The notes under the pieces: model-generated
Databases searched by the model: none
Seen by the model: the letters and a program-made list of their open reading frames with translations, nothing else
Told to the model about the DNA's origin: nothing
Position numbers and translations under genes: made by a program
Source: Motiliproteus sp. MSK22-1
Lineage (GTDB): Bacteria; Pseudomonadota; Gammaproteobacteria; Pseudomonadales; Balneatricaceae
Direction of reading: 5' to 3'
Assembly: GCF_001968815.1 (NCBI RefSeq)
Contig: NZ_MIEQ01000098.1
Coordinates: forward strand, 1-64,000
Length of the DNA: 64,000 nucleotides
Part shown: positions 7,776 through 18,013 of the stretch, piece by piece
Layout of the letters: each line of letters opens with the position of its first letter
Numbering within the stretch: the first letter of the stretch is position 1

Positions 7776-9686
7776 CTATTTGCTTAGGCTAAGTAACAGT
7801 TTGTTCAAGCGACGAACGTAGGAAGCAGGGTCTTCCAGCTGCCCACCTTCGGCCAGATTGGCTTGATCAAACAAGACCCAGGTAAGATCGTTAAATCGAT
7901 CTACGTCTGCTTCATCGTTTAACTGAACAACCAGAGGATGCTCGGGATTAACTTCGAAGGATGGCTTGCTATCTGGAAGCTTTTGTCCGGCAGCTTCCAT
8001 AATACGGCGCATCTGAGCCCCCATGTCCTGAGCCCCGACAACCAGACAGGCTGGAGAATCGACCAGACGATTGGTTACTCGCACTTCATCAACACTGTCA
8101 CCCAGTGTTTCTTTCACTCGTTCAATCAGTGAGCTGAACTCTTTGGCAGTTTCTTCCTGTTGCTTTTTCTCTTCTTCATCGTCAACTTTGCCGAGATCAA
8201 GATCGCCTTTACCTACATCTTTAAAGGTCTTTCCGTCATACTCGTTAAGATTGCTCATCAACCACTCGTCAACTCGGTCGGATAGCAGCAGCACTTCGAT
8301 ACCTTTCTTACGGAAGATTTCCAGGTGTGGGCTGTTCTTAGCGGTGTTATGGTTTTCAGCAACCACATAGTAGATTGCATCCTGCTCTTCTTTCATTCGA
8401 CCAATGTAGTCGTCCAGCGACTCAGTTTGCTCGGCAGAGTCCGTATGAGTCGTCGCAAACCGCAGCAACTTGGCGACTTTTTCGCGATTCGCAAAGTCTT
8501 CAGCAGGTCCTTCTTTTAGTACCTGACCAAACTCCTTCCAGAAAGAGGCATACTTTTCTTTATCTTTCTTGGCCAGTTTTGACAACATATCAAGCACACG
8601 CTTGGTCAATGCGGAACGCATAGAATCAATAGCGGGATCTTTCTGCAAAATTTCGCGAGAAACATTCAACGAGAGGTCATTGGAATCAATGACACCTTTA
8701 ACAAAACGCAAATACAGCGGTAAGAACTGCTCAGCATCATCAATGATAAATACACGCTGTACATAGAGTTTAAGCCCCCTGGCACCGTCTCGGTTCCACA
8801 TATCGTAAGGAGCACGGGCAGGCACATATAACAGACTGCTGTATTCCAGCTTGCCTTCTACCTTGTTGTGGGACCAGGTCAGCGGGTTCTCAAAATCATG
8901 GGATACATGCTTGTAGAATTCCTGGTATTCCTCGTCTTTTATTTCAGTGCGGGGACGAGTCCAGAGAGCAGTTGCATTGTTTACTGCTTCCCATTCTATT
9001 TCCTGTTCTTTCTCTTCATTCTCTTCCCCACCCATTGGCTGCTTAATCATTTCAACCGGGATAGAGATATGATCAGAATACTTGCGGACCAGATTACGCA
9101 GGCGGAAACCATCGGCAAATTCTGTTTCGTCCTTCTTCAGATGCAAGACGATCGTGGTTCCTCGATCTGCCTTATTGACAGCCGATATAGAGAACTCACC
9201 TTCCCCCTGAGATTCCCAATGAACACCTTCTGCGGCATCCAGACCAGCCTTACGTGTAAACACTTCTACTTTATCGGCAACGATAAAGGAAGAATAGAAA
9301 CCTACACCGAACTGTCCGATCAGATGAGAGTCCTTTTTCTGATCACCAGACAGATTGGCCAAAAACTCGGACGTTCCGGATTTGGCAATGGTCCCAAGAT
9401 GCTCAACAACATCCTGACGGCTCATACCAATGCCGTTGTCGATAATTCGAACCTGCTTCTCTTCTGCATCAAACTCAATACGTATTTTGAGTTCACTGTC
9501 ATCCTCGTAAAGTGTCCCGTCAGACAATGCAGCGAAACGAAGTTTGTCGGAAGCATCGGAGGCATTCGAGATCAACTCCCGTAGAAATATCTCCTTGTTG
9601 CTGTACAACGAATGGATCATCAAGTGAAGAAGTTGCTTTACTTCTGTCTGAAAGCCAAGTGTTTCTTTTTGTGTCTCTGTTGTCAT
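7776..9686 (-). CDS. htpG: chaperone protein HtpG (bacterial Hsp90)
   Basis: A 636-residue Hsp90. The GHKL ATPase motifs are all present: [11 protein letters not shown] (about 41–51), DNGIGMS (about 88–94) and [11 protein letters not shown] (about 125–135). The middle and C-terminal dimerisation domains follow, without the MEEVD tail of eukaryotic forms. It acts in the cytoplasm as an ATP-driven dimeric chaperone. Start ATG 9686 gives the usual N-terminus [19 protein letters not shown] sigma-32-like promoter lies about 65–90 bases upstream. Confidence 0.97.
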   Translation of the reverse strand: MTTETQKETLGFQTEVKQLLHLMIHSLYSNKEIFLRELISNASDASDKLRFAALSDGTLYEDDSELKIRIEFDAEEKQVRIIDNGIGMSRQDVVEHLGTIAKSGTSEFLANLSGDQKKDSHLIGQFGVGFYSSFIVADKVEVFTRKAGLDAAEGVHWESQGEGEFSISAVNKADRGTTIVLHLKKDETEFADGFRLRNLVRKYSDHISIPVEMIKQPMGGEENEEKEQEIEWEAVNNATALWTRPRTEIKDEEYQEFYKHVSHDFENPLTWSHNKVEGKLEYSSLLYVPARAPYDMWNRDGARGLKLYVQRVFIIDDAEQFLPLYLRFVKGVIDSNDLSLNVSREILQKDPAIDSMRSALTKRVLDMLSKLAKKDKEKYASFWKEFGQVLKEGPAEDFANREKVAKLLRFATTHTDSAEQTESLDDYIGRMKEEQDAIYYVVAENHNTAKNSPHLEIFRKKGIEVLLLSDRVDEWLMSNLNEYDGKTFKDVGKGDLDLGKVDDEEEKKQQEETAKEFSSLIERVKETLGDSVDEVRVTNRLVDSPACLVVGAQDMGAQMRRIMEAAGQKLPDSKPSFEVNPEHPLVVQLNDEADVDRFNDLTWVLFDQANLAEGGQLEDPASYVRRLNKLLLSLSK

Positions 9687-9750
9687 CGGTTACAACCCAG
9701 TCATTTGTGAACAATCTAGATGTTGCACATCTAAGCGCTGTTCATTTAGG

Positions 9751-9775
9751 TGGGGGCGCTGTTTTCGATTTCAAG
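9751..9775 (-). promoter_or_regulatory. sigma-32 (heat-shock) promoter of htpG
   Basis: On the minus strand CTTGAA (9775–9770), 13 bases, then CCCCCACCT (9756 downward). The heat-shock consensus is CTTGAA, 13–15 bases, CCCCATNT, so the -35 box is exact and the -10 box is close. Confidence 0.7.
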
Positions 9776-9838
9776 GAATTTTTTTCAAGCTTTCATATTA
9801 AGATTCATTTCCGGGCCACAGAGGGCCATCAGAGCTGC

Positions 9839-10591
9839 TTATTTGTGCAACTCATTTCGAAAGTCCATCCCATTGATATTGTCATCTGGAGTACTTACGG
9901 TCATTTCCATCAGTACCGGAGATCTGAATTCTCTCAGATAAAGCACAACGACCACGACTGTTGTAAAAGCAATAAAACACCAGGCATTGATGAACCAGGC
10001 AAGCACCGCCAAACTGAAATAATAAGAACGCAAACCAAAATTGAAGTTGTTCGCAGCTCTGGATAAGGTTTTTGAAGAACGACTGATAAACGCCTTTATT
10101 TCATTTTCAGTCACGTCTTCACCAATCTGCGGTGCACTTCCGATCAGAACGGCACAAAACCCGTACTGCCGAAGGCTCCAGGTGAACTTAAAGAAGGCAT
10201 AGATAAACAGCACAATTAAAACCAGAAATTTAACTTCCCATTCGGTTTTACTCGACCCTGATAACAGTGGTAGTTCTGACACAACTCCCACTAATCTCTC
10301 GGATGCCCCGATAGCCGTCACCAAACCGGCCAGGATGAGCATAGTACTGGAAGCAAAGAATGCCACGGCCCGCTCAAGGTTGCCCACAGCAGATATATCA
10401 GCAATTCGGACATCCCGGGTTAACATTTGGCGCATCCAGTCGGTGCGATAAAGATGCAGAACATTAGCAAGACAGGGAGTCGTTAAAGCACGGTATTGAG
10501 CAAAATAGGCGTATCCTTTAAAACAGATTAAAAACCAAACCAGGGCCAGCAAGTCCGGCCAATCATTGGACAAAAGCTCCACCGTTATCAT
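9839..10591 (-). CDS. DUF599 family inner-membrane protein
   Basis: A 250-residue membrane protein with about four hydrophobic segments (residues 13–30, 78–102, 125–145, 195–225). The order and motifs (FKGYAYFA, NLERAVAFFASSTMLIL, FTWSLRQYGFCAVLIGSAP) are those of DUF599 proteins, whose function is not known. The start is ATG 10591 with AGAGGT nine bases upstream. It stands alone between htpG and the divergent rluE. Confidence 0.8.
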   Translation of the reverse strand: MITVELLSNDWPDLLALVWFLICFKGYAYFAQYRALTTPCLANVLHLYRTDWMRQMLTRDVRIADISAVGNLERAVAFFASSTMLILAGLVTAIGASERLVGVVSELPLLSGSSKTEWEVKFLVLIVLFIYAFFKFTWSLRQYGFCAVLIGSAPQIGEDVTENEIKAFISRSSKTLSRAANNFNFGLRSYYFSLAVLAWFINAWCFIAFTTVVVVVLYLREFRSPVLMEMTVSTPDDNINGMDFRNELHK

Positions 10592-10784
10592 TAAAATACC
10601 TCTAGCTACGACTGATACTGCTACATGATTTCAGATTATAAACAGATTACCAGCTGAATCCCGACTTTCGACCCGGGCCCCTTCTAATGCCTTCCGGTAA
10701 AGGAAAGATGGCGACAGGCAGTATAATCCCGTTAAAATAGCCTTCCTGAAATTTTTGTTATTCGCCTTCTTCAACAGAAAATAC

Positions 10785-11447
10785 ATGACTCATATTGTCC
10801 TATTCAACAAACCATTCCGAGTATTGTCGCAGTTTACCGATGACAGTGGACGGGCAACGCTTGCAAGCTTTATAGATCAAAAAGGGATTTATGCCGCAGG
10901 AAGGCTCGATTACGACTCTGAAGGATTGCTTCTGCTAACAGATAATGGTCAATTACAAAAAAGTATTACCGATCCAAAGCAAAAACTGGAAAAGACCTAT
11001 TGGGTTCAGGTTGAAGGAAAGATAACCGACTCTGCTCTGCAACAGTTAAGAAAGGGAGTCAATCTCAAAGACGGTTTGACACGACCGGCTAAAGTCAGAC
11101 GCCTTGAAGCACCGGAACTCTGGCCACGAACGCCACCGGTGCGGGAAAGAAAGCTGATCCCCAGCTCCTGGCTTGAAATACGTATTCATGAAGGACGAAA
11201 CCGTCAGGTTCGCCGAATGACAGCTCATGTCGGGTTTCCCACCTTACGCCTTATTCGGATAGCCATTGGTGACTGGACATTACAGGATATGAAACCCGGG
11301 GAATACCGAAATGAGCCTGTAGATTTCAGCTCATTCGTTAACAAGGAACAAAAACATCAACAACAGGTTCGATCCCGACGCCCTGCTGCCAGAAAAACGA
11401 ATCCGAAAGGGAAACCGAATCTGAAAGGAGGTAGAACTCATCGCTAG
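10785..11447 (+). CDS. rluE: 23S rRNA pseudouridine synthase RluE
   Basis: An RsuA/RluB/E/F-family pseudouridine synthase without an S4 domain, as in RluE, which makes pseudouridine 2457 of 23S rRNA. The catalytic Asp is in [14 protein letters not shown] (about residue 41) and the second motif is [15 protein letters not shown] (about 136–150). A basic tail (residues 190–220, [15 protein letters not shown]) extends beyond the domain and may add RNA binding. I choose ATG 10785, which gives a normal N-terminus ([10 protein letters not shown]); an upstream TTG at 10755 only adds a leader-like sequence. Confidence 0.88.
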   Translation: MTHIVLFNKPFRVLSQFTDDSGRATLASFIDQKGIYAAGRLDYDSEGLLLLTDNGQLQKSITDPKQKLEKTYWVQVEGKITDSALQQLRKGVNLKDGLTRPAKVRRLEAPELWPRTPPVRERKLIPSSWLEIRIHEGRNRQVRRMTAHVGFPTLRLIRIAIGDWTLQDMKPGEYRNEPVDFSSFVNKEQKHQQQVRSRRPAARKTNPKGKPNLKGGRTHR

Positions 11448-11510
11448 TATCACTCAGTCAGAAGACGCTGCTTTACACTGACTGGCCAGATAAGGAATGC
11501 TTTGGCTTTG

Positions 11511-12245
11511 CTACTGCGGTGAAGAGTCAACAATCCGTTGTTCAAAATAACTCTTAACAATGGTTAAAAAAAACGCTGAAGATAATCCTGCCGAGCCAGC
11601 GATCATACACATAACCATAATTTGATAACGTGCAGCGATCAACGGCGAGACGCCAGAAAGAATTTGCCCCGTCATCATGCCCGGTAAAGATACCAGACCA
11701 ACAGCTAACAGACTGTTGCTTACCGGAATCATCGCAGCCCGATATGCTAACCGTTTCGCCGTGTCATAGTCAGCAGTGCTGCCCAGCTCTGAGTTGATCC
11801 TCTCAGCAGCCAGGCTGACAGCATTCATCGAGTTGGCGAAAATCATTCCAGACAGGGGGATCAAGTACTGTGGCTGATACCAGGGATCTAACTCAAGAAC
11901 CCCCTGAGTAATGATTAGTAAAGTACTCCCCGCACCAAGGAAAATCGAAAGCGCTGCATAAATAAATAACGATTTGCGCTGATGGGCCACTTCACCTAAC
12001 GCAATCCAGCTGGCAACCAGCAGCATTAATGTAAGGACGGTTAAAATTAGTGATGCGCTTTCTGATTGAAAAATGAAGGTTAGAAAATAACCGATAACCA
12101 GCAGCTGCCCTAGCATTCTGGCTAACCCGTAACCAAGTTTGCCTGCCCCCAGCTGCCAGCGATAATAAAAATACAGTACAGGAATAACCGGAATAAAAGC
12201 GATAGCCAAACCGCTCAGGCTTATTTGATAGATATCGGCACTCAT
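11511..12245 (-). CDS. fetB: FetB/YbbM-like ABC transporter permease (UPF0014)
   Basis: A 244-residue membrane protein with about seven hydrophobic segments and the family hallmarks PLSGMIFANSMNAVSLAAERI (about residues 127–147) and SLPGMMTGQILSGVSP (about 195–210). In E. coli FetB pairs with the ATPase FetA to export iron and resist peroxide stress. No ATPase gene lies on either side here, so the partner is elsewhere or this homologue does a different job. The start is ATG 12245. It converges with rluE. Confidence 0.82.
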   Translation of the reverse strand: MSADIYQISLSGLAIAFIPVIPVLYFYYRWQLGAGKLGYGLARMLGQLLVIGYFLTFIFQSESASLILTVLTLMLLVASWIALGEVAHQRKSLFIYAALSIFLGAGSTLLIITQGVLELDPWYQPQYLIPLSGMIFANSMNAVSLAAERINSELGSTADYDTAKRLAYRAAMIPVSNSLLAVGLVSLPGMMTGQILSGVSPLIAARYQIMVMCMIAGSAGLSSAFFLTIVKSYFEQRIVDSSPQ

Positions 12246-12485
12246 TACTTATAATCCCAGTTACCAGACCAATTTCGAGGAAGGCACCTCGTCAACAGAG
12301 AATAACGAGAGATGGTATCACCATCCACCAAAAAAGCCTTTCAGGACAACTCAATCGATCTGAAAAATGCTGTCAGCAACATATAACCTAATGGTCACGA
12401 TAAAAATCTCTAAAATTTATTCTATAGATTCTGGCCAATTCGGTAGAGCGTACGCCACTGTTATTACGCAGCATAGCGCTGCCCC

Positions 12486-12524
12486 AATAACAAAAAAAAC
12501 CCCTGCACCGAAGTACAGGGGCAA
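12486..12524 (-). terminator. rho-independent terminator of the prp operon
   Basis: On the minus strand GCCCCTGTAC-TTCG-GTGCAGGGG followed by eight Ts. A strong stem with a UUCG tetraloop, about 225 bases past the prpF stop. Confidence 0.88.
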
Positions 12525-12747
12525 ATGCAAAACTAACAAGCCCTGATAGGAGAACTTGCCAGCTACTTCCGCAACCAAAAGGGGATATGGCTGCACTATC
12601 GGGCAATCGCACAGTGCAGCTGCGGATATTCACAAATCCTGTTTGACTATCTACTGACTGGATAGCAAACAGACCTGTGAATTTGTTCAGCAGGCCGTTC
12701 CTTGTGCCTGCTATCAGTGCCATGCTGTCAACCGGGTGAAAAACAGA
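12525..12747. other. prpF 3' untranslated stretch, nothing recognised
   Basis: About 220 bases between the prpF stop and the operon terminator. A 111-codon minus frame spans it and runs through the terminator hairpin, so I do not treat it as a gene. Several short inverted segments (CACAGTGCAGCTGC, CAAACAG/CTGTTTG) suggest a structured 3' UTR. Confidence 0.35.
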
Positions 12748-13926
12748 TTAGAAAGCATCCCCGGGAACACGCACCCAGCCTTCCATCAAGACTCTTGCGC
12801 TACGACTCATGATGACTTTGTTAACAGTCCAGTCACCATCACTATTGCTGGCTTCAGCACCGACTTTCAGGGTACCGGAGGGGTGACCAAAGACCACAGC
12901 TTCGCGATCTCCACCACCGGCAGCCAGATTAACCAATGTACCAGGTATCGCCGCGGCCGTGCCTATTGCTACGGCTGCAGTTCCCATCATGGCATGGTGC
13001 AGTTTACCCATAGACAGAGCACGAACGTTCAGATCTATATCAGCAGCGTGGATCAGCTTGCCGCTGGATGCCGTATAATCAGCCGGGCCGGATACAAAGG
13101 CAACTTTGGGTGTGTGTTGCCGCCCAGCAGCCTCCTCTACGTTCTTAATCAAGCCCATTCGCACAGCGCCGTACGCGCGAATAGTTTCAAAACGCTCCAG
13201 CGCAGCCGGATCTCCGTTAATCGCCTCCTGCAATTCGGTACCGGTATAACCAATATCAGCCGCATTAAGAAATACCGTAGGAATACCGGCATTAATCATG
13301 GTCGCCCTGAAAGTACCGATACCCGGCACCTCCAGCTCATCTACAAGTTTACCGGTAGGAAACATAGCCTCACTGGCGTCTACAGGACTTAAAAACTCCA
13401 CCTGTACTTCAGCCGCTGGAAAGGTAACCCCATCCAGTTCAAAGTCACCGGTTTCCTGAACTTCTCCATCCGTCATAGGGACCTTGGCTACGATGGTCTT
13501 GCTGATGTTGGCCTGCCATATACGAACGGTCGCAATGCCATTTTCCGGGATGCGATCAGCATCCACCAAACCCTTGCTGATAGCGAAAGCGCCGACCGCA
13601 GCGGTCAGATTACCGCAGTTACCGCTCCAATCGACAAAGGGCTTATCAATGGAAACCTGACCAAACAGGTAGTCTACGTCGTGATCAGGCTGGCTGCTTT
13701 TTGAAAGAATAACCGTTTTACTGGTGCTTGAGGTTGCCCCTCCCATACCATCAGTTTGCTTACCATAGGGGTCGGGACTACCGATAACTCTCAACAACAA
13801 GTTGTCGCGAGCTGCGCCCGGCACCTGAGCCGACTCGGGCAGATCCGTAAGATTAAAAAATACGCCTTTGCTGGTACCGCCACGAATATAGGTAGCAGGC
13901 ACTTTAATTTGAGGTACGTGAGCCAT
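12748..13926 (-). CDS. prpF: 2-methylaconitate cis-trans isomerase PrpF
   Basis: A 392-residue member of the PrpF/diaminopimelate-epimerase-fold family. It isomerises the trans-2-methylaconitate made by AcnD to the cis form used by aconitase in the methylcitrate cycle. Diagnostic stretches are TYIRGGTSKGVFF (residues 12–24), DWSGNCGNLTAAVGAFA (about 99–115) and the GNLTAAVG loop. It is the last gene of the gntR-prpBC-acnD-prpF operon. The 180-base gap from acnD holds two hairpins. Start ATG 13926. Confidence 0.95.
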   Translation of the reverse strand: MAHVPQIKVPATYIRGGTSKGVFFNLTDLPESAQVPGAARDNLLLRVIGSPDPYGKQTDGMGGATSSTSKTVILSKSSQPDHDVDYLFGQVSIDKPFVDWSGNCGNLTAAVGAFAISKGLVDADRIPENGIATVRIWQANISKTIVAKVPMTDGEVQETGDFELDGVTFPAAEVQVEFLSPVDASEAMFPTGKLVDELEVPGIGTFRATMINAGIPTVFLNAADIGYTGTELQEAINGDPAALERFETIRAYGAVRMGLIKNVEEAAGRQHTPKVAFVSGPADYTASSGKLIHAADIDLNVRALSMGKLHHAMMGTAAVAIGTAAAIPGTLVNLAAGGGDREAVVFGHPSGTLKVGAEASNSDGDWTVNKVIMSRSARVLMEGWVRVPGDAF

Positions 13927-13982
13927 AGCATTTATCCAAATCTGAAAAACACTCTAGTGAAACACAGTCTTGAGGGACCAGC

Positions 13983-14019
13983 GATATAGCTATTCATCCT
14001 TCAGACGAATAGCTATATC
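13983..14019. repeat. perfect 13-bp hairpin in the acnD–prpF gap
   Basis: GATATAGCTATTC (13983–13995) and GAATAGCTATATC (14007–14019) are exact complements around an 11-base loop. There is no T run on either strand, so it is not a classic terminator. It lies 57 bases before the prpF start codon on the transcript. Confidence 0.75.
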
Positions 14020-14062
14020 CTGGCAAACAACGAGACAGCCGAAAACAGAGTAAAAACGCTGA

Positions 14063-14094
14063 TTTGCGTTACCGGACACCCCCGGCAACGCAAA
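14063..14094 (-). repeat. 13-bp GC-rich hairpin after acnD
   Basis: On the transcript TTTGCGTTGCCGG pairs with CCGGTAACGCAAA (one G·U) around a 6-base loop, 11 bases past the acnD stop. No U tract follows; it looks like an RNA-stability or processing stem, or a weak attenuator, between acnD and prpF. Confidence 0.65.
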
Positions 14095-14105
14095 CCAAAC
14101 TGGTA

Positions 14106-16709
14106 TCAGGCGTTACCTTCCAGGAAATCCTGAGCAAAACGCTGCAATACCCCACCAGCACCGTAGACATGCACCTCTTCAGCAGTATCCAAGCGACAGG
14201 TGACCGGAATTTCAACGGTTTCGCCATTGCTTCGGGTCATCACTACCATCAAGTCTGCACGAGGAGCGATCTCGCCGACAACATCGTATGTCTCGGTACC
14301 ATCAATACCATAGGTGTTACGGTTATCACCTGCTTTAAACTCAAGCGGCAGCACACCCATACCAACCAGGTTGGTCCGGTGAATACGTTCAAAACCTTCA
14401 GCCACGATCGCTTCAACACCAGCCAGACGAACACCTTTGGCAGCCCAGTCACGGGACGAACCCTGACCGTAATCTGCACCGGCGATAATGATCAGCGGTT
14501 GCTTGCGCTCCATGTAGGTCTCTATCGCCTCCCACATGCGGCTTTCTTTTCCTTCCGGCTCAATACGGGCCAGAGATCCCTGCTTCACTTCGCCATTTTC
14601 ATCGCGGCACATTTCGTTTAGCAGTTTAGGATTGGCAAAGGTTGCGCGCTGAGCAGTCAGGTGATCACCACGGTGAGTCGCATAAGAGTTAAAGTCCTCT
14701 TCCGGCAGCCCCATCTTGGCACAGTATTCACCCGCGGCACTGGATGCCTGGATGGCATTAGAAGGTGACAGATGGTCAGTGGTAATGTTGTCACCCAGCA
14801 CTGCCAACGGACGCATTCCCTTCATTGTACGTTCACCGGCCAAGGCTCCTTCCCAATAGGGAGGACGACGAATGTAGGTACTCTGTGGACGCCAGTCATA
14901 AAGTGGACTTTTAGCCTGTTCAGCCTTACCAAGATCAAACATCGGAATGTAAACCTGGTTAAACTGTTCAGGTTTAACGCATTCAGCCACGATAGCATCA
15001 ATTTCTTCATCACTTGGCCAAATATCTTTCAGAGTGACCGGGTTACCCGTTTTATCCGTACCCAACACATCTTTTTCAATATCAAAGCGGATCGTACCGG
15101 CAATGGCATAAGCCACAACCAGCGGCGGCGAAGCCAGGAACGCTTGCTTGGCGTAAGGATGGATGCGACCATCAAAGTTACGGTTACCGGACAGCACAGC
15201 AGTCGCGTATAAATCACGTTCGATAACTTCTTGCTGAATCTTTGGATCCAGCGCACCACTCATGCCGTTACAGGTTGTACAGGCATAACCGACTATTCCG
15301 AAGCCCAGCTTTTCCATTTCAGGCAACAGACCGGCTTCTTCCAGATACAGCTTGGCAACCTTGGAACCCGGTGCAAAAGAAGACTTCACCCAGGGCTTTC
15401 GCAGCAATCCCAGCTCGTTGGCTTTTTTTGCCACTAATCCTGCCGCGACAACATTGCGAGGATTCGATGTATTGGTACAGGAGGTAATAGCAGCGATGAT
15501 CACCGCTCCATCCGGCATTTTCCCCTCGGCCTCTTCCGCCTGAGCCTTATCCAGATCAACAGCAATACCACGGGTCTCAAGATCGGAAGTCGGTAAACGA
15601 CGATGAGGATTGGAAGGTCCCGCCATATTGCGACATACGGTTGACAAATCGAAGGTCAATACCCGCTCGTATTCAGCGTTGACCAGATCATCGGCCCATA
15701 GACCTGTTTCTTTCGCATACTTCTCAACCAGGGCAACCTGCTCAGGTTCACGCCCCGTCAGCTTCAGGTAATCAATGGTCTGCTCGTCGATATAGAACAT
15801 ACCGGCAGAAGCACCAAATTCAGGCGTCATGTTGGAAATGGTTGCACGGTCGCCGATCGTCAAGTCCTTGGCACCATCGCCGAAGAATTCAAGGTAAGAG
15901 GAAACCACTTTCTCTTTACGCAGAAATTCGGTGATTGCCAGAACGATATCAGTTGCGGTGATACCTGGCTGACGCTTACCGGTCAGCCTGACACCGATAA
16001 TATCCGGCAGACGCATCATGGATGGGCGTCCCAGCATAACGGTTTCAGCTTCCAGACCACCCACACCAATGGCAATAACACCCAACGCATCAACATGAGG
16101 GGTATGACTGTCGGTACCAACACAGGTATCAGGGAAAGCAACACCATCACGAGCCTGAATTACCGGAGACATTTTCTCCAGATTGATCTGATGCATGATG
16201 CCGTTACCCGCAGGTATCACATCAATATTTTCAAAGGCAGTCTTGGTCCACTCGATAAAGTGAAAACGATCTTCATTACGACGATCTTCAATCGAACGGT
16301 TCTTTTCGAAAGCTTCAGGGTCAAAACCGCCGTGTTCTACCGCCAGTGAATGGTCAACGATTAACTGGGTTGGCACGACCGGATTAACTTTGGCCGGGTC
16401 TCCACCCTGATCTGCGATCGCATCACGCAGACCGGCAAGATCAACCAATGCTGTCTGACCGAGTATATCGTGACAAACCACACGGGCCGGATACCAAGGA
16501 AAATCCAGATCGCGCTTGCGTTCAATAATTTGTTCCAAAGAGTCAGTCAGCGTAGCTGGATCACAGCGACGCACTAGTTGTTCAGCCAGTACCCGAGAGG
16601 TATATGGCAGCGTAGCGTAGGACCCTGGCTGAATGGCTTCGACCGCCGCACGGGTGTCAAAGAAATCCAGGTCGGAGCCCGGCAACGATTTACGGTATTC
16701 AGTATTCAT
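14106..16709 (-). CDS. acnD: Fe/S-dependent 2-methylisocitrate dehydratase AcnD
   Basis: An aconitase-family protein of about 867 residues. The iron-sulfur ligands are seen in AAITSCTNTSNP (about residue 415) and GYACTTCNGMSG (about 483–494). The C-terminal swivel domain has the ADYGQGSSRDWAAKG loop (about 756–770). AcnD dehydrates 2-methylcitrate and needs PrpF, which is encoded next to it; this pair replaces PrpD. I start at ATG 16709 (MNTEYRKSLPG), which has AGGTGGG eight bases upstream; a GTG four codons earlier is less likely. Confidence 0.95.
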   Translation of the reverse strand: MNTEYRKSLPGSDLDFFDTRAAVEAIQPGSYATLPYTSRVLAEQLVRRCDPATLTDSLEQIIERKRDLDFPWYPARVVCHDILGQTALVDLAGLRDAIADQGGDPAKVNPVVPTQLIVDHSLAVEHGGFDPEAFEKNRSIEDRRNEDRFHFIEWTKTAFENIDVIPAGNGIMHQINLEKMSPVIQARDGVAFPDTCVGTDSHTPHVDALGVIAIGVGGLEAETVMLGRPSMMRLPDIIGVRLTGKRQPGITATDIVLAITEFLRKEKVVSSYLEFFGDGAKDLTIGDRATISNMTPEFGASAGMFYIDEQTIDYLKLTGREPEQVALVEKYAKETGLWADDLVNAEYERVLTFDLSTVCRNMAGPSNPHRRLPTSDLETRGIAVDLDKAQAEEAEGKMPDGAVIIAAITSCTNTSNPRNVVAAGLVAKKANELGLLRKPWVKSSFAPGSKVAKLYLEEAGLLPEMEKLGFGIVGYACTTCNGMSGALDPKIQQEVIERDLYATAVLSGNRNFDGRIHPYAKQAFLASPPLVVAYAIAGTIRFDIEKDVLGTDKTGNPVTLKDIWPSDEEIDAIVAECVKPEQFNQVYIPMFDLGKAEQAKSPLYDWRPQSTYIRRPPYWEGALAGERTMKGMRPLAVLGDNITTDHLSPSNAIQASSAAGEYCAKMGLPEEDFNSYATHRGDHLTAQRATFANPKLLNEMCRDENGEVKQGSLARIEPEGKESRMWEAIETYMERKQPLIIIAGADYGQGSSRDWAAKGVRLAGVEAIVAEGFERIHRTNLVGMGVLPLEFKAGDNRNTYGIDGTETYDVVGEIAPRADLMVVMTRSNGETVEIPVTCRLDTAEEVHVYGAGGVLQRFAQDFLEGNA

Positions 16710-16809
16710 AGCTAAACCCACCTGCTTGTGTTCAGAAAAGCAGTGTTTCTGGAGGACGGAGCGATACCGGGATCAGTGTCTCGATCGCTCCCCTCTAATC
16801 AATCAGCGC

Positions 16810-17937
16810 TTAAGGACGATCTTCAATGGCAACCCATTCGCTGCTTTCCGGTCCGGTGTAGTCCGCACTTGGACGGATAATACGGTTGTCTGCACGCTGC
16901 TCAAAGGCATGTGCAGCCCAGCCGGTCAGGCGCGAGCAAACAAAGATCGGAGTGAACAGTTTGGTCGGGATACCCATGAAGTGGTAAGCAGAAGCATGGA
17001 AGAAATCAGCATTACAAAACAGCTTCTTCTCGCGCCACATCACCTCTTCACAACGTACTGACACCGGATACAGAACAGTGTCGTCAACATCCTTAGCCAA
17101 CTTCTCGGACCAGCCCTTGATCACAGCATTACGAGGATCGGATTCACGATAAATTGCGTGACCAAAGCCCATAATTTTCTCTTTACGCTCAAGCATGCCC
17201 ATCATTTCACGCTCGGCTTCATCAGCAGACTTCCAGTTCTCGATCATATCCATGGCTGCTTCATTAGCACCGCCATGCAATGGACCACGCAAGGTGCCGA
17301 TCGCACCGGTGATAATCGAGTGGATGTCAGACAGAGTTGATGCGCAAACGCGACCGGCAAAGGTCGAAGCGTTAAACTCGTGCTCGGCATAAAGGATCAG
17401 AGAAACATTCATTACTTTCGCGTGCAGTTCGTTAGGCTTTTCTCCCTTCAGCAAATGCAGAAAGTGACCGCCGATGGAATCGTCATCAGTCTCGGTTTCT
17501 ATACGAACACCATCATGACTGAAGCGATACCAGTAATTGATAATAGACGGGAACACTGCCAGCATACGATCAACTTTATCCTGCTGCTGAGAGAAATCAG
17601 TCTCGGTTTCCAGGTTACCCAGCATCGAGCAACCGGTCCGCATAACATCCATCGGATGAGCACTGGCAGGAATCTGCTCAAGCACGGTTTTTAGCGGATC
17701 AGGCAGGCCACGAAGCGTCTTCAGCTTGGCAATGTAACCATCCAGCTCAGCCTGATTAGGCAATTTGCCTTTCAGCAACAGGTAAGCCACTTCTTCAAAG
17801 CTGGCCTTTTCTGCCAACTCAACCATGTCATAGCCGCGGTAAGTCAAACCTGCGCCAGTTTTACCGACAGTACAGAGGGCTGTGCTGCCTGCGGATTGAC
17901 CACGCAGACCTGCGCCACTTAATTTTTTATCAGCCAT
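16810..17937 (-). CDS. prpC: 2-methylcitrate synthase PrpC
   Basis: A 375-residue citrate-synthase-fold enzyme that condenses propionyl-CoA with oxaloacetate. Motifs include HGGANEAAMDMI (active-site region, about 225–236), the citrate synthase signature GFGHAIYRESDPRN (about 257–270) and ASAYHFMGIPT (about 310). The N-terminus KKLSGAGLRGQSAGSTALC is typical of PrpC rather than GltA. Start ATG 17937 has AGGAGC eight bases upstream. It is the third gene of the prp operon. Confidence 0.95.
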   Translation of the reverse strand: MADKKLSGAGLRGQSAGSTALCTVGKTGAGLTYRGYDMVELAEKASFEEVAYLLLKGKLPNQAELDGYIAKLKTLRGLPDPLKTVLEQIPASAHPMDVMRTGCSMLGNLETETDFSQQQDKVDRMLAVFPSIINYWYRFSHDGVRIETETDDDSIGGHFLHLLKGEKPNELHAKVMNVSLILYAEHEFNASTFAGRVCASTLSDIHSIITGAIGTLRGPLHGGANEAAMDMIENWKSADEAEREMMGMLERKEKIMGFGHAIYRESDPRNAVIKGWSEKLAKDVDDTVLYPVSVRCEEVMWREKKLFCNADFFHASAYHFMGIPTKLFTPIFVCSRLTGWAAHAFEQRADNRIIRPSADYTGPESSEWVAIEDRP

Positions 17938-18013
17938 CGTCAGCTCCTATCTATTCGTTTAGTCGCTTTAGTGCGTTTTATTGGATCAACCAAGTCGAAC
18001 GGGACTCAGAGGT

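Noticed and set aside
8868-9584. Plus-strand 238-codon frame inside htpG
   Set aside because: Entirely antisense to htpG; a shadow frame with no domain.
12388-12723. Minus-strand 111-codon open frame after prpF
   Set aside because: It runs through the UUCG terminator hairpin of the prp operon and has no family features; treated as untranslated.
14249-15259. Frames of 60–76 codons on both strands inside acnD
   Set aside because: Shadow frames of the acnD gene.
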